64,000 nucleotides of DNA, taken from the NCBI GenBank assembly GCA_023374025.1, contig SIJG01000001.1, positions 1,127,500 to 1,191,499 on the forward strand, given 5' to 3'. The stretch's first letter is position 1. Every line of letters starts with the position of its first letter. The position numbers and the translations under genes were made by a program. Positions 11,601 to 23,936 of the stretch are shown piece after piece. This DNA comes from Heterodera schachtii (lineage: Eukaryota > Nematoda > Chromadorea > Rhabditida > Heteroderidae). A model generated the notes under the pieces. The model did no database searches. It was given only the letters and a program-made list of their open reading frames with translations, and had not been told where the DNA came from.

Positions 11601-11968
11601 CACTTCCTCGCGGTCCATTTCGTTTCGCTTTTTCTTTTGCTTTGGTTTTATTATTTCATTTTTTCCAAATTTTTGGTTAATTTCGTCTTAATTCTTTTTG
11701 GGTTCAATAACATTTAATTTAGAAATTACTACATTTATTCATTATTCATACCTTTTTGAAAGTTGTATCCGATGTGATTGATAAAATATGATCTAGGTTT
11801 CGTTCGGCTTTTTGAATCTATATAGTTTATTTTAGGATTTTGAACTTGATTGTTTTTAAAATTACCTTGTCCCCGTATATCAACCCAATAACACTCGTAA
11901 CACAATATAAAAAATGTGAATAAAAGAAGAGAAAATTTCAAGGATTGTTTATTGAAATATATATACAT
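8652..11968 (-). CDS. Secreted astacin metalloprotease, EGF-CUB type, copy 1
   Basis: Nine exons on the minus strand join in phase to 562 codons: 11866-11968, 11752-11817, 11204-11686, 10558-10757, 10309-10510, 10136-10258, 9860-10047, 8838-9031 and 8652-8781. Residues 1-34 look like a signal peptide. A lysine/glutamate-rich, probably coiled-coil pro-region follows, with a YQGDI aspartate-switch motif (about 160-164) and a dibasic RAKRG maturation site (about 188-192). The catalytic domain has the complete zinc motif HEIGHALGFVHEHGRYDR (290-307) and the Met-turn SMMHY (345-349). A six-cysteine EGF module (394-425) and a CUB domain (about 439-562, with GATGVR and CC) complete the protein. It would be a zinc endopeptidase secreted outside the cell, like nematode NAS proteins with EGF-CUB tails. 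The weakest junction is the sixth intron (10,048-10,135, donor GTGGAT); reading through it stops the protein after the catalytic domain. Confidence 0.85.
10851..11069. mobile_element. Intronic MITE with CTGCGTCCCGCC termini
   Basis: This lies in the intron between the pro-domain exon and the first catalytic exon. Both ends carry CTGCGTCCCGCC followed by AACTGCGTCCCAGCCA, in inverted orientation, giving ~28-bp terminal inverted repeats on a ~219-bp element with no coding capacity. The second protease copy has an element at the same intron site (about 61,420-61,780), so the insertion is older than the gene duplication. Confidence 0.7.
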
Positions 11969-13050
11969 TCTAAAATTTGTATATTATTATTATTAGGTAA
12001 AAATTAATTTATTTTCATTTATTTCATTCCAATATTGAGAAATTAAATTAAAGCATTCTCAAACATGGCATAGGAATTCAACTCTCGTGTCTTATAAATA
12101 ATAATAATACCCATAAGTGCTTTGTTATCTGAAAGGACGTAAGGGAAAAAATTTCTGAATTCCATGGACACTTATGTTACTATATTACTAAAATGGGAAA
12201 AAAGAAAATTAATAAATTCATATAAATTGTAAAATATAAAATATAAGTGAACGTTACTGCAAATAAAACAAATATTTGTTGGCAAATCAGTATAATCGGC
12301 ACCGCCGGACCCCCTTTGTACCTTATTTTTGAAAATTTGACCCCAAAATGGCAAAAACTAGTCCCTTTTTTGGCGAAAACGGCTATAAATTTTTTCTGGC
12401 TACGAGCTTGAATTAAATTTAACATTCGGTAGTGAATTTCTGAATTTTAGAGCACATGAATTCCATTTCGGTTTTTTATAAATTAGAAATTGCCTCAATC
12501 CCTACGAATTCCAACCAATTCGTTGGCCTTTTTTTAATTTTTGAATCAGTAGAGTGGAAAAATTCAATTATTAAAATTTTTTTAAATATATGTGATCAGT
12601 AGGGAAGAAAATCACCTTTTTATTTATTTTTTTCTAAATAATTTAGATTTTTTCCGAAATCAGTAGAGTTTTGGTGTGAATAAGAAGGCTCTTAATTGAC
12701 TAAATCCATAATTTGGATTTATTTAAAAAATATTATAGAAATTCATATTTGGGAATATAATCGCAGAAAAATGAAATTATTAATGTTTGAGTTTAATTCT
12801 AGTTACATTTCGGATCGGAAGACGGAACTCGGAATTCCGTACCATTCCTGAAAGTGATGTTGTGATTGAATTTATATAGAAAAAGGAATAATTTGAAAAA
12901 TTAAAAGAAAAACAACTACTTGGAGGGGAATTGATCCAACGCGAAAATAAGGAACAGAAACAAGAACACAACTCACTAGACCACTCAGTGCGAACAGAAA
13001 TTACGCAAAAAGTTATCAAAAAACTATTAAATTTAAACAGCAATAGGTAT
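11969..13050. other. Upstream flank of astacin copy 1, AT-rich
   Basis: 11,969-12,706 matches the flank of the second copy (62,681-64,000) in pieces, so the segmental duplication extends this far. 12,290-12,430 is a fragment of a repeat found more completely at 63,440-63,740, with minus-strand words such as CHFGVKFSKI. No gene is seen. Promoter elements for the protease cannot be assigned with confidence. Confidence 0.45.
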
Positions 13051-15097
13051 AAGGAAAGGGTCGAGCATTGCGATTGACTAACTTTGCGGAAAATTCTTTC
13101 GTCGCAAGAGGAGTGGGGAGGAATTCGAAAATTGCATAATTCCTAGACAAAACTATTCAAAAAATTCCAATTTTTGTGCGATCGACACCACCCCTCCCAC
13201 TCTCCTCATGCTATCGACTATATTCTTTGGAAGCTCGTCCATCGCAAAAGGGGATGGAAGAAAAACTCCTAATCTTGCATGTTTTAAAAATAATTCACTA
13301 AAAATACCAAAAAAAAAATTTCCCTTGCGGCGACTTTAAAAATCCTTGTTTTTTCTTAAAAAGCTGGCTTACACGCGCAAAAACTTTACCAATTCATGGT
13401 GAAAATCTGTTTTAAAAAGAGAAACATTTTTTAAAGGGAAAATAAATTTATTATTTTAAATAACAATATGATGGAATTTAAAATTATGCAAAAATGAAAA
13501 ATTCTGAGTGAATTAATTGAGCAGTGATAGCCTTTATGCAGAATGTTCTACTGAAGAAATCCTACTCTTGACGTAATGCTGATCAGATCATTGATTGGCA
13601 AATTTATTTATGAACATTATTCCCTAAAAAGAGGAGAATTATTACTATTTATGTGAATTATTACTATTTTTCTATAAAATTATTACTATTTCTACTGCTA
13701 GAAATAAATGCAGAAAAATAATGTGGCGACTTATCATTTTTTTCTATTAAAAGGGCATTTTCATGGAAATAATGTAAAAGATAATGTTAATGTTAGGTAG
13801 CAACCAAAAAAGATATCTAAAAATAATAAATTTAATTTTTCCAAAAACCTTTTATGGCTGGGAACAGGGCTGGGCTAAGCTCGGCTTAGCACTCGAAGCC
13901 GAAGCCGAAGCCCAATTTTTTTTCGAAGCACGAAGTTCGAAGTTCGAAGCCCAAAAACCGCGAAGTTCTCGAAGCTCGAAGTTTTTGAAAAAATAATTTT
14001 ACCCTAACAAAACTTTTTTTCAAAAAATTTTCATATTCATTAAAAAATTAATTAAAACTTTCTCTAAATAAAAAAAATTAATAATGATAATGAGGATTTT
14101 GTCCAAAGAATGACAAATTTTGCGTTTTCATCAAAAATGTTTTTAGTCAATTTAAAATACAAATTAAATTAATTCAAATTTTGGGTAAATTGAGTTTTCT
14201 CATTAAAAATTATCATTCGATTGCTCTGGTCGAGAAATCAAAATTAATATCACCTTAATCTAGTCACTTTTAAGATAACTATTATTTGCAATTTATTTTT
14301 CACAAAAATATATATGAAAATAATAATTAAAAATTCATAAAAATTAAAATCAATATACTGAGGAGCCATCTTCTAGGATTAGCATATTCTTGCTTATTAA
14401 TGCCTTTTAATATATTTGTAAAAATTATCGCTTTTTGGATAGTTATTTTGGGATTAAATTTTCGGTGCTATGTGATTTCGACAATGAATGCTTTCTACAA
14501 TAACTATTTCGTTTTTCGCTGTCTGCGCGTGATTTGGACAACGAGTGAATTCGACAGTACCGAGAAATTTAAAAAAATACGATTATATTTTTCAAAATCT
14601 TCTGACATCATCACTCTACTCCCAACCATCTTCTACTTTTGAAATTGCTTTAAATTACCAACTTTCAAATTTTTTTTAATCAGTTTACCTCAAACGCATC
14701 CATCCATACCAGGGATGGCACGGAATTCCGATATTGGACATTTTGAGGTCGGAATTCCGATTTCTGAAAAAATTTTGGACGCCGGAATTCCGAGTTCCGA
14801 AATTTTTGATAATAATTCGCAAATTTTTTTTTGAATTTTTTTTCAAAAAAAGCAATTTTTGTACAAATTCTGTTAATAAACTGCATTGGCATTTTCAATT
14901 TTTTTCCGGCGGTGTTACTAAAAGAAGAGATGAAAGCATTCATTTTCGTCAGCGGTTTGGATGAACATGACCATAATCCCCGCGAACTAAGCGTGGCTTT
15001 AGTTGTTTGTATCTCGTCAAGCGGAGAATTTTTTGTAAATTTGTTATGAGATTTTTACTTTTATTTATTTATTATTTTTTTCGTTTATTTTGGTTTC
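13051..15097. repeat. Dispersed repeats upstream of the satellite
   Basis: 13,125-13,400 resembles 6,646-6,830. 13,865-13,985 is a run of GAAGCCGAAGCC and TTCGAAGTTCGAAGC words starting at CAGGGCTGGG, another CAGGG-type end. 14,130-14,280 matches the first 240 bases of the window, and 14,290-14,470 is the GCCATCTTCTAGG repeat. 14,593-15,097, including a CAGGGATGGCACGG start at 14,708, recurs at 16,869-17,370. Short frames here are shared between repeat copies and are not called. Confidence 0.5.
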
Positions 15098-18000
15098 AAA
15101 ATAAATAATCAAGTAGATTTGGATAATCCTTCTTATGATCAATCCCCATTTTTTTATTATTGAATCATTCTTTAATATAATAAATAATCAAGTAGATTTG
15201 GATAATCCTACTTATGATCAATCCCAATTTTTTAATTAGTGAATCGTTCTTTAATATAATAAATAATCAAGTAGATTTGGATAATCCTACTTATGATGAA
15301 TCCCATTTTTTAATTAGTGAATCGTTCTTTAATATAATAAATAATCAAGTAGATTTGGATAATCCTACTTATGATCAATCCCATTATTAAGTAGTGAATC
15401 GTTCTTTAATATAATAAATAATCAAGTAGATTTGGATAATCCTACTTATGATCAATCCCAGTTTTTTAATTAGTGAATCGTTCTTTAATATAATAAATAA
15501 TCAATAGATTTGGATAATCCTACTTATGATCAAACCCCATTTTTTATTATTGAATCATTCTTTAATATAATAAATAATCAAGTAGATTTGGATAATCCAC
15601 TTATGATCATCCCCATTTTTATTATTGAATCATTCTTTAATATAATAAATAATCAAGTAGATTTGGATAATCCACTTATGATCATCCCCATTTTTTAATT
15701 AGTGAATCGTTCTTTAATATAATAAATAATCAATAGCTTTGGATAATCCTACTTATGATCAATCCCCATTTTTTATTATTGAATCATTCTTTAATATAAT
15801 AAATAATCAAGTAGATTTGGATAATCCACTTATGATCAATCACAATTTTTTAATTAGTGAATCGTTCTTTAATATAATAAATAATCAAGTAGATTTGGAT
15901 AATCCACTTATGATCAATCACAATTTTTTAATTAGTGAATCGTTCTTTAATATAATAAATAATCAAGTAGATTTGGATAATCCTACTTATGATCAATCCC
16001 AGTTTTTTAATTAGTGAATCGTTCTTTAATATAATAAATAATCAATAGATTTGGATAATCCTACTTATGATCAAACCCCATTTTTTATTATTGAATCATT
16101 CTTTAATATAATAAATAATCAAGTAGATTTGGATAATCCACTTATGATCATCCCCATTTTTTATTATTGAATCATTCTTTAATATAATAAATAATCAAGT
16201 AGATTTGGATAATCCACTTATGATCATCCCCATTTTTTAATTAGTGAATCGTTCTTTAATATAATAAATAATCAATAGCTTTGGATAATCCTACTTATGA
16301 TCAATCCCCATTTTTTATTATTGAATCATTCTTTAATATAATAAATAATCAAGTAGATTTGGATAATCCACTTATGATCAATCACAATTTTTTAATTAGT
16401 GAATCGTTCTTTAATATAATAAATAATCAAGTAGATTTGGATAATCCACTTATGATCAATCACAATTTTTTAATTAGTGAATCGTTCTTTAATATAATAA
16501 ATAATCAAGTAGATTTGGATAATCCTACTTATGATCAATCCCAGTTTTTTAATTAGTGAATCGTTCTTTAATATAATAAATAATCAATAGATTTGGATAA
16601 TCCTACTTATGATCAAACCCCATTTTTTATTATTGAATCATTCTTTAATATAATAAATAATCAAGTAGATTTGGATAATCCACTTATGATCATCCCCATT
16701 TTTTATTATTGAATCATTCTTTAATATAATAAATAATCAAGTAGATTTGGATAATCCACTTATGATCATCCCCATTTTTTAATTAGTGAATCGTTCTTTA
16801 ATATAATAAATAATCAATAGCTTTGGATAATCCTACTTATGATCAAACCCCATTTTTTATTATTGAATCAAAATCTTCTGACATCATCACTCTACTCCCA
16901 ACCATCTTCATACTTTTGGAAATCGCTTATAATTACCAACTTTCAAATTTTTTTAATCAGTTTACCTCAAAGCATCCATCCATACCAGGGATGGCACGGA
17001 ATCCGATATTGGACATTTTGAGGTCGGAATTCCGATTTCTGAAAATTTTGGACGCCGGAATTCCGAGTTCCGAAATTTTTGATAATAATTCGCAAATTTT
17101 TTTTGAATTTTTTTTCAAAAAAAGCAATTTTTGTACAAATTCTGTTAATAAACTGCATGGCATTTTCAATTTTTTATCGTCGGTGTTACTAAAAGAAGAG
17201 ATGAAAGCATTCATTTTCGTCAGCGGTTTGGATGAACATGACCATAATCCCCGCGAACTAAGCGTGGCTTTAGTTTTTGTATCTCGTCAAGCGGAGAATT
17301 TTTTGTAAATTTGTTATAGAGATTTGTATCACTTTTATTTATCCCTATTTTTATTTCGTTTATTTTGGTTTCAAAATAAATAATCAAGTAGATTTGGATA
17401 ATCCTTCTTATGATCAATCCCCATTTTTTTATTATTGAATCATTCTTTAATATAATAAATAATCAAGTAGATTTGGATAATCCTACTTATGATCAATCCC
17501 AATTTTTTAATTAGTGAATCGTTCTTTAATATAATAAATAATCAAGTAGATTTGGATAATCCTACTTATGATGAATCCCATTTTTTAATTAGTGAATCGT
17601 TCTTAATATAATAAATAATCAAGTAGATTTGGATAATCCTACTTATGATCAATCCCATTATTAAGTAGTGAATCGTTCTTTAATATAATAAATAATCAAG
17701 TAGATTTGGATAATCCTACTTATGATCAATCCCAGTTTTTTAATTAGTGAATCGTTCTTTAATATAATAAATAATCAATAGATTTGGATAATCCTACTTA
17801 TGATCAAACCCCATTTTTTATTATTGAATCATTCTTTAATATAATAAATAATCAAGTAGATTTGGATAATCCACTTATGATCATCCCCATTTTTATTATT
17901 GAATCATTCTTTAATATAATAAATAATCAAGTAGATTTGGATAATCCACTTATGATCATCCCCATTTTTTAATTAGTGAATCGTTCTTTAATATAATAAA

Positions 18001-19300
18001 TAATCAATAGCTTTGGATAATCCTACTTATGATCAATCCCCATTTTTTATTATTGAATCATTCTTTAATATAATAAATAATCAAGTAGATTTGGATAATC
18101 CACTTATGATCAATCACAATTTTTTAATTAGTGAATCGTTCTTTAATATAATAAATAATCAAGTAGATTTGGATAATCCACTTATGATCAATCACAATTT
18201 TTTAATTAGTGAATCGTTCTTTAATATAATAAATAATCAAGTAGATTTGGATAATCCTACTTATGATCAATCCCAGTTTTTTAATTAGTGAATCGTTCTT
18301 TAATATAATAAATAATCAATAGATTTGGATAATCCTACTTATGATCAAACCCCATTTTTTATTATTGAATCATTCTTTAATATAATAAATAATCAAGTAG
18401 ATTTGGATAATCCACTTATGATCATCCCCATTTTTTATTATTGAATCATTCTTTAATATAATAAATAATCAAGTAGATTTGGATAATCCACTTATGATCA
18501 TCCCCATTTTTTAATTAGTGAATCGTTCTTTAATATAATAAATAATCAATAGCTTTGGATAATCCTACTTATGATCAATCCCCATTTTTTTATTATTGAA
18601 TCATTCTTTAATATAATAAATAATCAAGTAGATTTGGATAATCCACTTATGATCAATCACAATTTTTTAATTAGTGAATCGTTCTTTAATATAATAAATA
18701 ATCAAGTAGATTTGGATAATCCACTTATGATCAATCACAATTTTTTAATTAGTGAATCGTTCTTTAATATAATAAATAATCAAGTAGATTTGGATAATCC
18801 TACTTATGATCAATCCCAGTTTTTTAATTAGTGAATCGTTCTTTAATATAATAAATAATCAATAGATTTGGATAATCCTACTTATGATCAAACCCCATTT
18901 TTTATTATTGAATCATTCTTTAATATAATAAATAATCAAGTAGATTTGGATAATCCACTTATGATCATCCCCATTTTTTATTATTGAATCATTCTTTAAT
19001 ATAATAAATAATCAAGTAGATTTGGATAATCCACTTATGATCATCCCCATTTTTTAATTAGTGAATCGTTCTTTAATATAATAAATAATCAATAGCTTTG
19101 GATAATCCTACTTATGATCAATCCCCATTTTTTATTATTGAATCATTCTTTAATATAATAAATAATCAAGTAGATTTGGATAATCCACTTATGATCAATC
19201 ACAATTTTTTAATTAGTGAATCGTTCTTTAATATAATAAATAATCAAGTAGATTTGGATAATCCTACTTATGATCAATCCCAGTTTTTTAATTAGTGAAT
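14593..19300. repeat. ~2.27-kb duplicated block containing unique spacer plus satellite
   Basis: The ~505-bp non-satellite segment starting with AAAATCTTCTGACATC at 14,593 recurs at 16,869. The satellite that follows each copy also matches monomer by monomer with a constant offset of 2,274-2,276 bases (for example 15,510 and 17,784). The block was therefore duplicated as a unit after the satellite's higher-order structure had formed. Confidence 0.75.
15098..16870 (+). repeat. ~79-bp AT-rich satellite, forward array part 1
   Basis: Head-to-tail monomers of about 78-79 bp are recognisable by TTCTTTAATATAATAAATAA, then TCAAGTAGATTTGG, ACTTATGATCAATCCC and AGTGAATCG. Variants (AGATTTGG/AGCTTTGG, CTACTTATG/CACTTATG, AATCG/AATCA) follow each other in a fixed order. 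This gives a higher-order repeat of about 542 bp (seven monomers), for example 15,739, 16,281 and 16,823. Runs of open frame occur because some monomers are multiples of three, but frequent stops and length variants show it is non-coding. Confidence 0.9.
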
Positions 19301-19717
19301 CGTTCTTTAATATAATAAATAATCAATAGATTTGGATAATCCTACTTATGATCAAACCCCATTTTTTATTATTGAATCATTCTTTAATTTAATAAATAAT
19401 CAAGTAGATTTGGATAATCCACTTATGATCATCCCCATTTTTTATTATTGAATCATTCTTTAATATAATAAATAATCAAGTAGATTTGGATAATCCACTT
19501 ATGATCATCCCCATTTTTTAATTAGTGAATCGTTCTTTAATATAATAAATAATCAATAGCTTTGGATAATCCTACTTATGATCAATCCCCATTTTTTATT
19601 ATTGAATCATTCTTTAATATAATAACTAATCAAGTAGATTTGGATAATCCTACTTATGATCAATCCCAATTTTTTATTTAGTGAATCGTTCTTTAATATA
19701 ATAAATAATCAAGTAGA
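17370..19717 (+). repeat. ~79-bp satellite, forward array part 2
   Basis: This has the same monomers and the same ~542-bp higher-order repeat as the preceding array, with starts such as 18,013, 18,555 and 19,098. Copies are almost identical, pointing to recent homogenisation. It ends at about 19,717 in AT-rich DNA similar to the arms of the large inverted repeat. Confidence 0.9.
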
Positions 19718-20502
19718 AAAATTTATTAATTGAGTTATTTATTTGGCTCTGTTCCAATACCCTCGCACCTGAATTTATTTATTTATTTAGCCCCACTTAA
19801 AGAGTACTGTAATTAATTTGAGTTATACAAAGAGAAAAATTCTTTAACAATAAATAAAATAAATTGCTTTTAAAAAATAAAGATCCGAAAAGCTGCTACC
19901 GATGCGGTGAATTCAATTGTGCATTAAAGTAATAAATTTTTAATGAGTAAAATAAATTAATTTATTATTTACGAAATTTTGTGAAAATATTTAATATTAA
20001 TTTTACAATCAATAAATTTTAATTAATCTTTTAATAATTAATTTAATAATAAAATATAATCTTAATTATACGGTCCCCAATTTTTCCCTTTATGAGAGCA
20101 AATTAATGTTTATCATCCATTGCCAATGTAAGTCGCACAATAGGTTTTGGTCCAGTACTGAAAAGTTGGCCCTCAGATGGCCCGCGCTCACTTGGCGGCG
20201 CTCACCTGGCTGGAGCTCAGTTGGCCATGCACCCCCTCCCATAGGTATGAGAGGCGGCCGTAATCCGGCGGAATCTACAAGGGTAACAATTTTGGGTTAA
20301 AAAAGTCGCGCACACCTTGCAATAGTTTTGGGTTTGCAAAAAAAGTCGCGCAATAGGTTTTGGTTCCAGTACTGAAAAGTTGGCGCTCAGATGGCCCGCG
20401 CTCACTTGGCGGCGCTCACCTGGCTGGCGCTCAGTTGGTTATGCACACCTCCCATAGTTATGGGAGGCTACCGTAATCCGGCGGAATCTACAAGGGTAAC
20501 TA
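19718..20502. repeat. Spacer between the two satellite orientations; two GCGCTCA blocks
   Basis: 19,718-20,130 resembles one repeat unit of the inverted-repeat arms (TACTGTAATTAATTTGAG, ACGGTCCCCAATTTTT, GAGAGCAAATTAATG). 20,130-20,300 and 20,340-20,502 are two copies of a GC-rich block: GTCGC[AG]CAATAGGTTTTGG, then short GCGCTCA-spaced words, then CCGTAATCCGGCGGAATC. An inverted third copy lies at 22,430-22,590 beyond the reverse satellite. No gene is seen. Confidence 0.65.
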
Positions 20503-22415
20503 CTTCCAAATCTACTTGACTATTTATTATATTAAAAAAACGATTCACTAATTAAAAAATTGGGATTGATCATAAGTAGGATTATCCAAATCTACTTGAT
20601 TATTTATTATATTAAAGAACGATTCACCAATTAAAAAATTGGGATTGATCATAAGTAGGATTATCCAAATCTACTTGATTATTTATTATATTAAAGAACG
20701 ATTGACTAATTAAAAAATTAAGATTGATCATAAGTAGGATTATCCAAATCTACTTGATTATTTATTATATTAAAGAACAATTCACTAATTTAAAAATTGG
20801 GATTGATCATAAGTAGGGTTATCCACTTGATTATTTATTATATTAAAGAACGATTCACTAATTAAAAAGTTGGGATGATCAAAAGTGGGATTATCCAAAT
20901 CTACTTGATTATTTATTATATTAAAGAACAATTCACTAATTTAAAAATTGGGATTGATCATAAGTAGGGTTATCCACTTGATTATTTATTATATTAAAGA
21001 ACGATTCACTAATTAAAAAGTTGGGATGATCAAAAGTGGGATTATCCAAATCTACTTGATTATTTATTATATTAAAAAACGATTCACTAATTAAAAAGTT
21101 GGGATGATCAAAAGTGGGATTATCCAAATCTACTTGATTATTTATTATATTAAAGAACAATTCACTAATTTAAAAATTGGGATTGATCATAAGTAGGGTT
21201 ATCCACTTGATTATTTATTATATTAAAAAACGATTCACTAATTAAAAAGTTGGGATGATCAAAAGTGGGATTATCCAAATCTACTTGATTATTTATTATA
21301 TTAAAAAACGATTCACTAATTAAAAAATTAAGATTGATCATAAGTAGGATTATCCAAATCTACTTGATTATTTATTATATTAAAGAACAATTCACTAATT
21401 TAAAAATTGGGATTGATCATAAGTAGGGTTATCCACTTGATTATTTATTATATTAAAGAACGATTCACTAATTAAAAAGTTGGGATGATCAAAAGTGGGA
21501 TTATCCAAATCTACTTGATTATTTATTATATTAAAGAACAATTCACTAATTTAAAAATTGGGATTGATCATAAGTAGGGTTATCCACTTGATTATTTATT
21601 ATATTAAAGAACGATTCACTAATTAAAAAGTTGGGATGATCAAAAGTGGGATTATCCAAATCTACTTGATTATTTATTATATTAAAGAACAATTCACTAA
21701 TTTAAAAATTGGGATTGATCATAAGTAGGGTTATCCACTTGATTATTTATTATATTAAAGAACGATTCACTAATTAAAAAGTTGGGATGATCAAAAGTGG
21801 GATTATCCAAATCTACTTGATTATTTATTATATTAAAAAACGATTCACTAATTAAAAAGTTGGGATGATCAAAAGTGGGATTATCCAAATCTACTTGATT
21901 ATTTATTATATTAAAGAACAATTCACTAATTTAAAAATTGGGATTGATCATAAGTAGGGTTATCTACTTGATTATTTATTATATTAAAAAACGATTCACT
22001 AATTAAAAAGTTGGGATGATCAAAAGTGGGATTATCCAAATCTACTTGATTATTTATTATATTAAAAAACGATTCACTAATTAAAAAATTAAGATTGATC
22101 ATAAGTAGGATTATCCAAATCTACTTGATTATTTATTATATTAAAGAACAATTCACTAATTTAAAAATTGGGATTGATCATAAGTAGGGTTATCCACTTG
22201 ATTATTTATTATATTAAAGAACGATTCACTAATTAAAAAGTTGGGATGATCAAAAGTGGGATTATCCAAATCTACTTGATTATTTATTATATTAAAGAAC
22301 AATTCACTAATTTAAAAATTGGGATTGATCATAAGTAGGGTTATCCACTTGATTATTTATTATATTAAAGAACGATTCACTAATTAAAAAGTTGGGATGA
22401 TCATAAGTGGAATTA
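20503..22415 (-). repeat. Same satellite, reverse orientation
   Basis: Monomers of ~78 bp read as the reverse complement of the forward satellite (TACTTGATTATTTATTATAT, AACGATTCACTAATT, GGGATTGATCATAAGTAGG). A distinct set of variants (GGGATGATCAAAAGTGGG and a short form lacking part of the unit) alternates to give a higher-order repeat of about 761 bp, for example 20,936 and 21,697. It lies between inverted copies of the GCGCTCA block. Confidence 0.9.
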
Positions 22416-22741
22416 TCAGTAGTTAGTGGCTCCATTTTCACCGGATTACGGTAGCCCCCCATACCTATGGGAGGGGTGCACGGCCAACTGAGCGCCAGCC
22501 ATTTGAGCGCCGCCAAGTGAGCGCGGGCCATCTGAGCGCCAAAATTTTTCAGTACCGAAGCCAAAACCTATTGCGCGACTTTTTTTCAAGTGCGCGACTT
22601 TATGCAATATTTATTGATTTTTTCTTGCAAACCCAAACCTATTGCAGGGGTGCGCGACTTTTTTCTTACTGCGCGACTTTTTTTGCTGCGCAACTTTATG
22701 CAAATTTTTTTAATTTAATTAATTTAATTTTAATGCAAATT
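22416..22741. repeat. Inverted GCGCTCA block and GCGCGACTTTTTT repeats
   Basis: 22,430-22,590 is the inverted counterpart of 20,340-20,502, so the reverse satellite is flanked by ~160-bp inverted repeats. 22,590-22,741 has GCGCGACTTTTTT words and TTGATTTTTTCTTGCAAACC. A second tandem copy of the latter unit begins at about 22,742. Confidence 0.6.
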
Positions 22742-22919
22742 ATTTATTGATTTTTTCTTGCAAACCCAAACCTATTGCAGGGGTGCGCGACTTTTTTCTT
22801 ACTGCGCGACTTTTTTTTGCTGCGCGACTTTATGCAAATTTTTTAATTTAACTAATTTAATTTTAAATTAATTTTTAAACATCTTAAAGGTCAAACATCT
22901 TAAGACACTGAATTTAAAT

Positions 22920-23035
22920 TCTTTTAAAATTCTCCAAAAATTCCCCGCACCAAGCGGATCCGAACCCCAGAGGGGCGGCCAGACTGACACACTAACCACT
23001 CGGCCACATTGGCAATGGATCATAAACATTAATTT
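22920..23035 (-). repeat. tRNA-like pol III box sequence, left arm
   Basis: The minus strand reads GCCAATGTGGCCGAGTGG (A-box-like) and then GGGGTTCGGATCCGC, whose GGTTCGGATCC fits the B-box GGTTCGANTCC. A proper cloverleaf cannot be closed because the T-stem and acceptor do not pair. I therefore read it as a tRNA-derived or SINE-like segment in the repeat, not a tRNA gene. The counterpart is at 33,670-33,765. Confidence 0.5.
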
Positions 23036-23936
23036 GCTCCCATAAAGGGAAAAAATGACGTCACCAGCAGGGTAAGGGGGGCGAGAGCAGGCAGCAGCGA
23101 GTGGCAGGGGGGCAAGAGTGTGGCGAGAGTGCATTGCAACGAGAACGATGGCGAGAAATTGCTCGGCAGCGAGAGTGGCGAGGAAGGGTTGCAACGATGG
23201 ATAAGGGAAATGGCGAGTTCGGGTGGCAAGAAGGGGAAGGGGGGTCAAATAAACAAATCAATTAACGAAATTTTCCCAATTTTCAATTTAAAATTAGGGA
23301 CCGTATAATTAAATAATAGTTGTTAATTAAAATAATTAATTTATTATTATTATTTAAAATAATGACAATGTTTATCTTTTTAAATTTGCAAATAATTAAA
23401 ATTATTTATTTATTCCATAAATTTTATATTTTGTTTCATAACTAAATTTTCCAAAGCCTTTTATTTTTTATCAAAAATTAATTTATTTTTTTGTTGAATA
23501 ATAATTATTCTTCTAAAAATAATAATAAATATTTTATTTTAAACTGATTATTATTTAAATAATAATAAATATTTATCTTTTAAATTTGCAAATAATTAAA
23601 ATTATTTATTTATTCCATAAATTTTTTATTTTGTTGCATGAGTAAATTTTTCCTGAGCTTTTATTTTTTTATCAATATTATTATTATAAAAATAATAATG
23701 AATATTTTTTTAAACTAGCAAATTAATAATTATTTATTTTGAATCTTTTTATTAATAAATAATTAAATTAATTTATTTATTGTGGATTTACTCATCAAAT
23801 TTGATTTCACCAGTACACATTAAAGGGGCCAAACAAACAATTAACTATCAAAGGGAAGAATTGCGGGAAGGGTGTCAGATAAACAAATCAATTAACATGA
23901 TTATTTGACATTTTCGCTTTTGAATGGAAAAGAATT

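Noticed and set aside
15098..19717. CRISPR-like array
   Set aside because: Whole units repeat with no unique spacers, and the DNA is eukaryotic.
15098..22415. Long repetitive open frames (INNQVDLDNP-type, 26 residues per unit)
   Set aside because: They follow the satellite monomer length; stops occur in most units, and both satellite orientations give them. No coding signal beyond the repeat.
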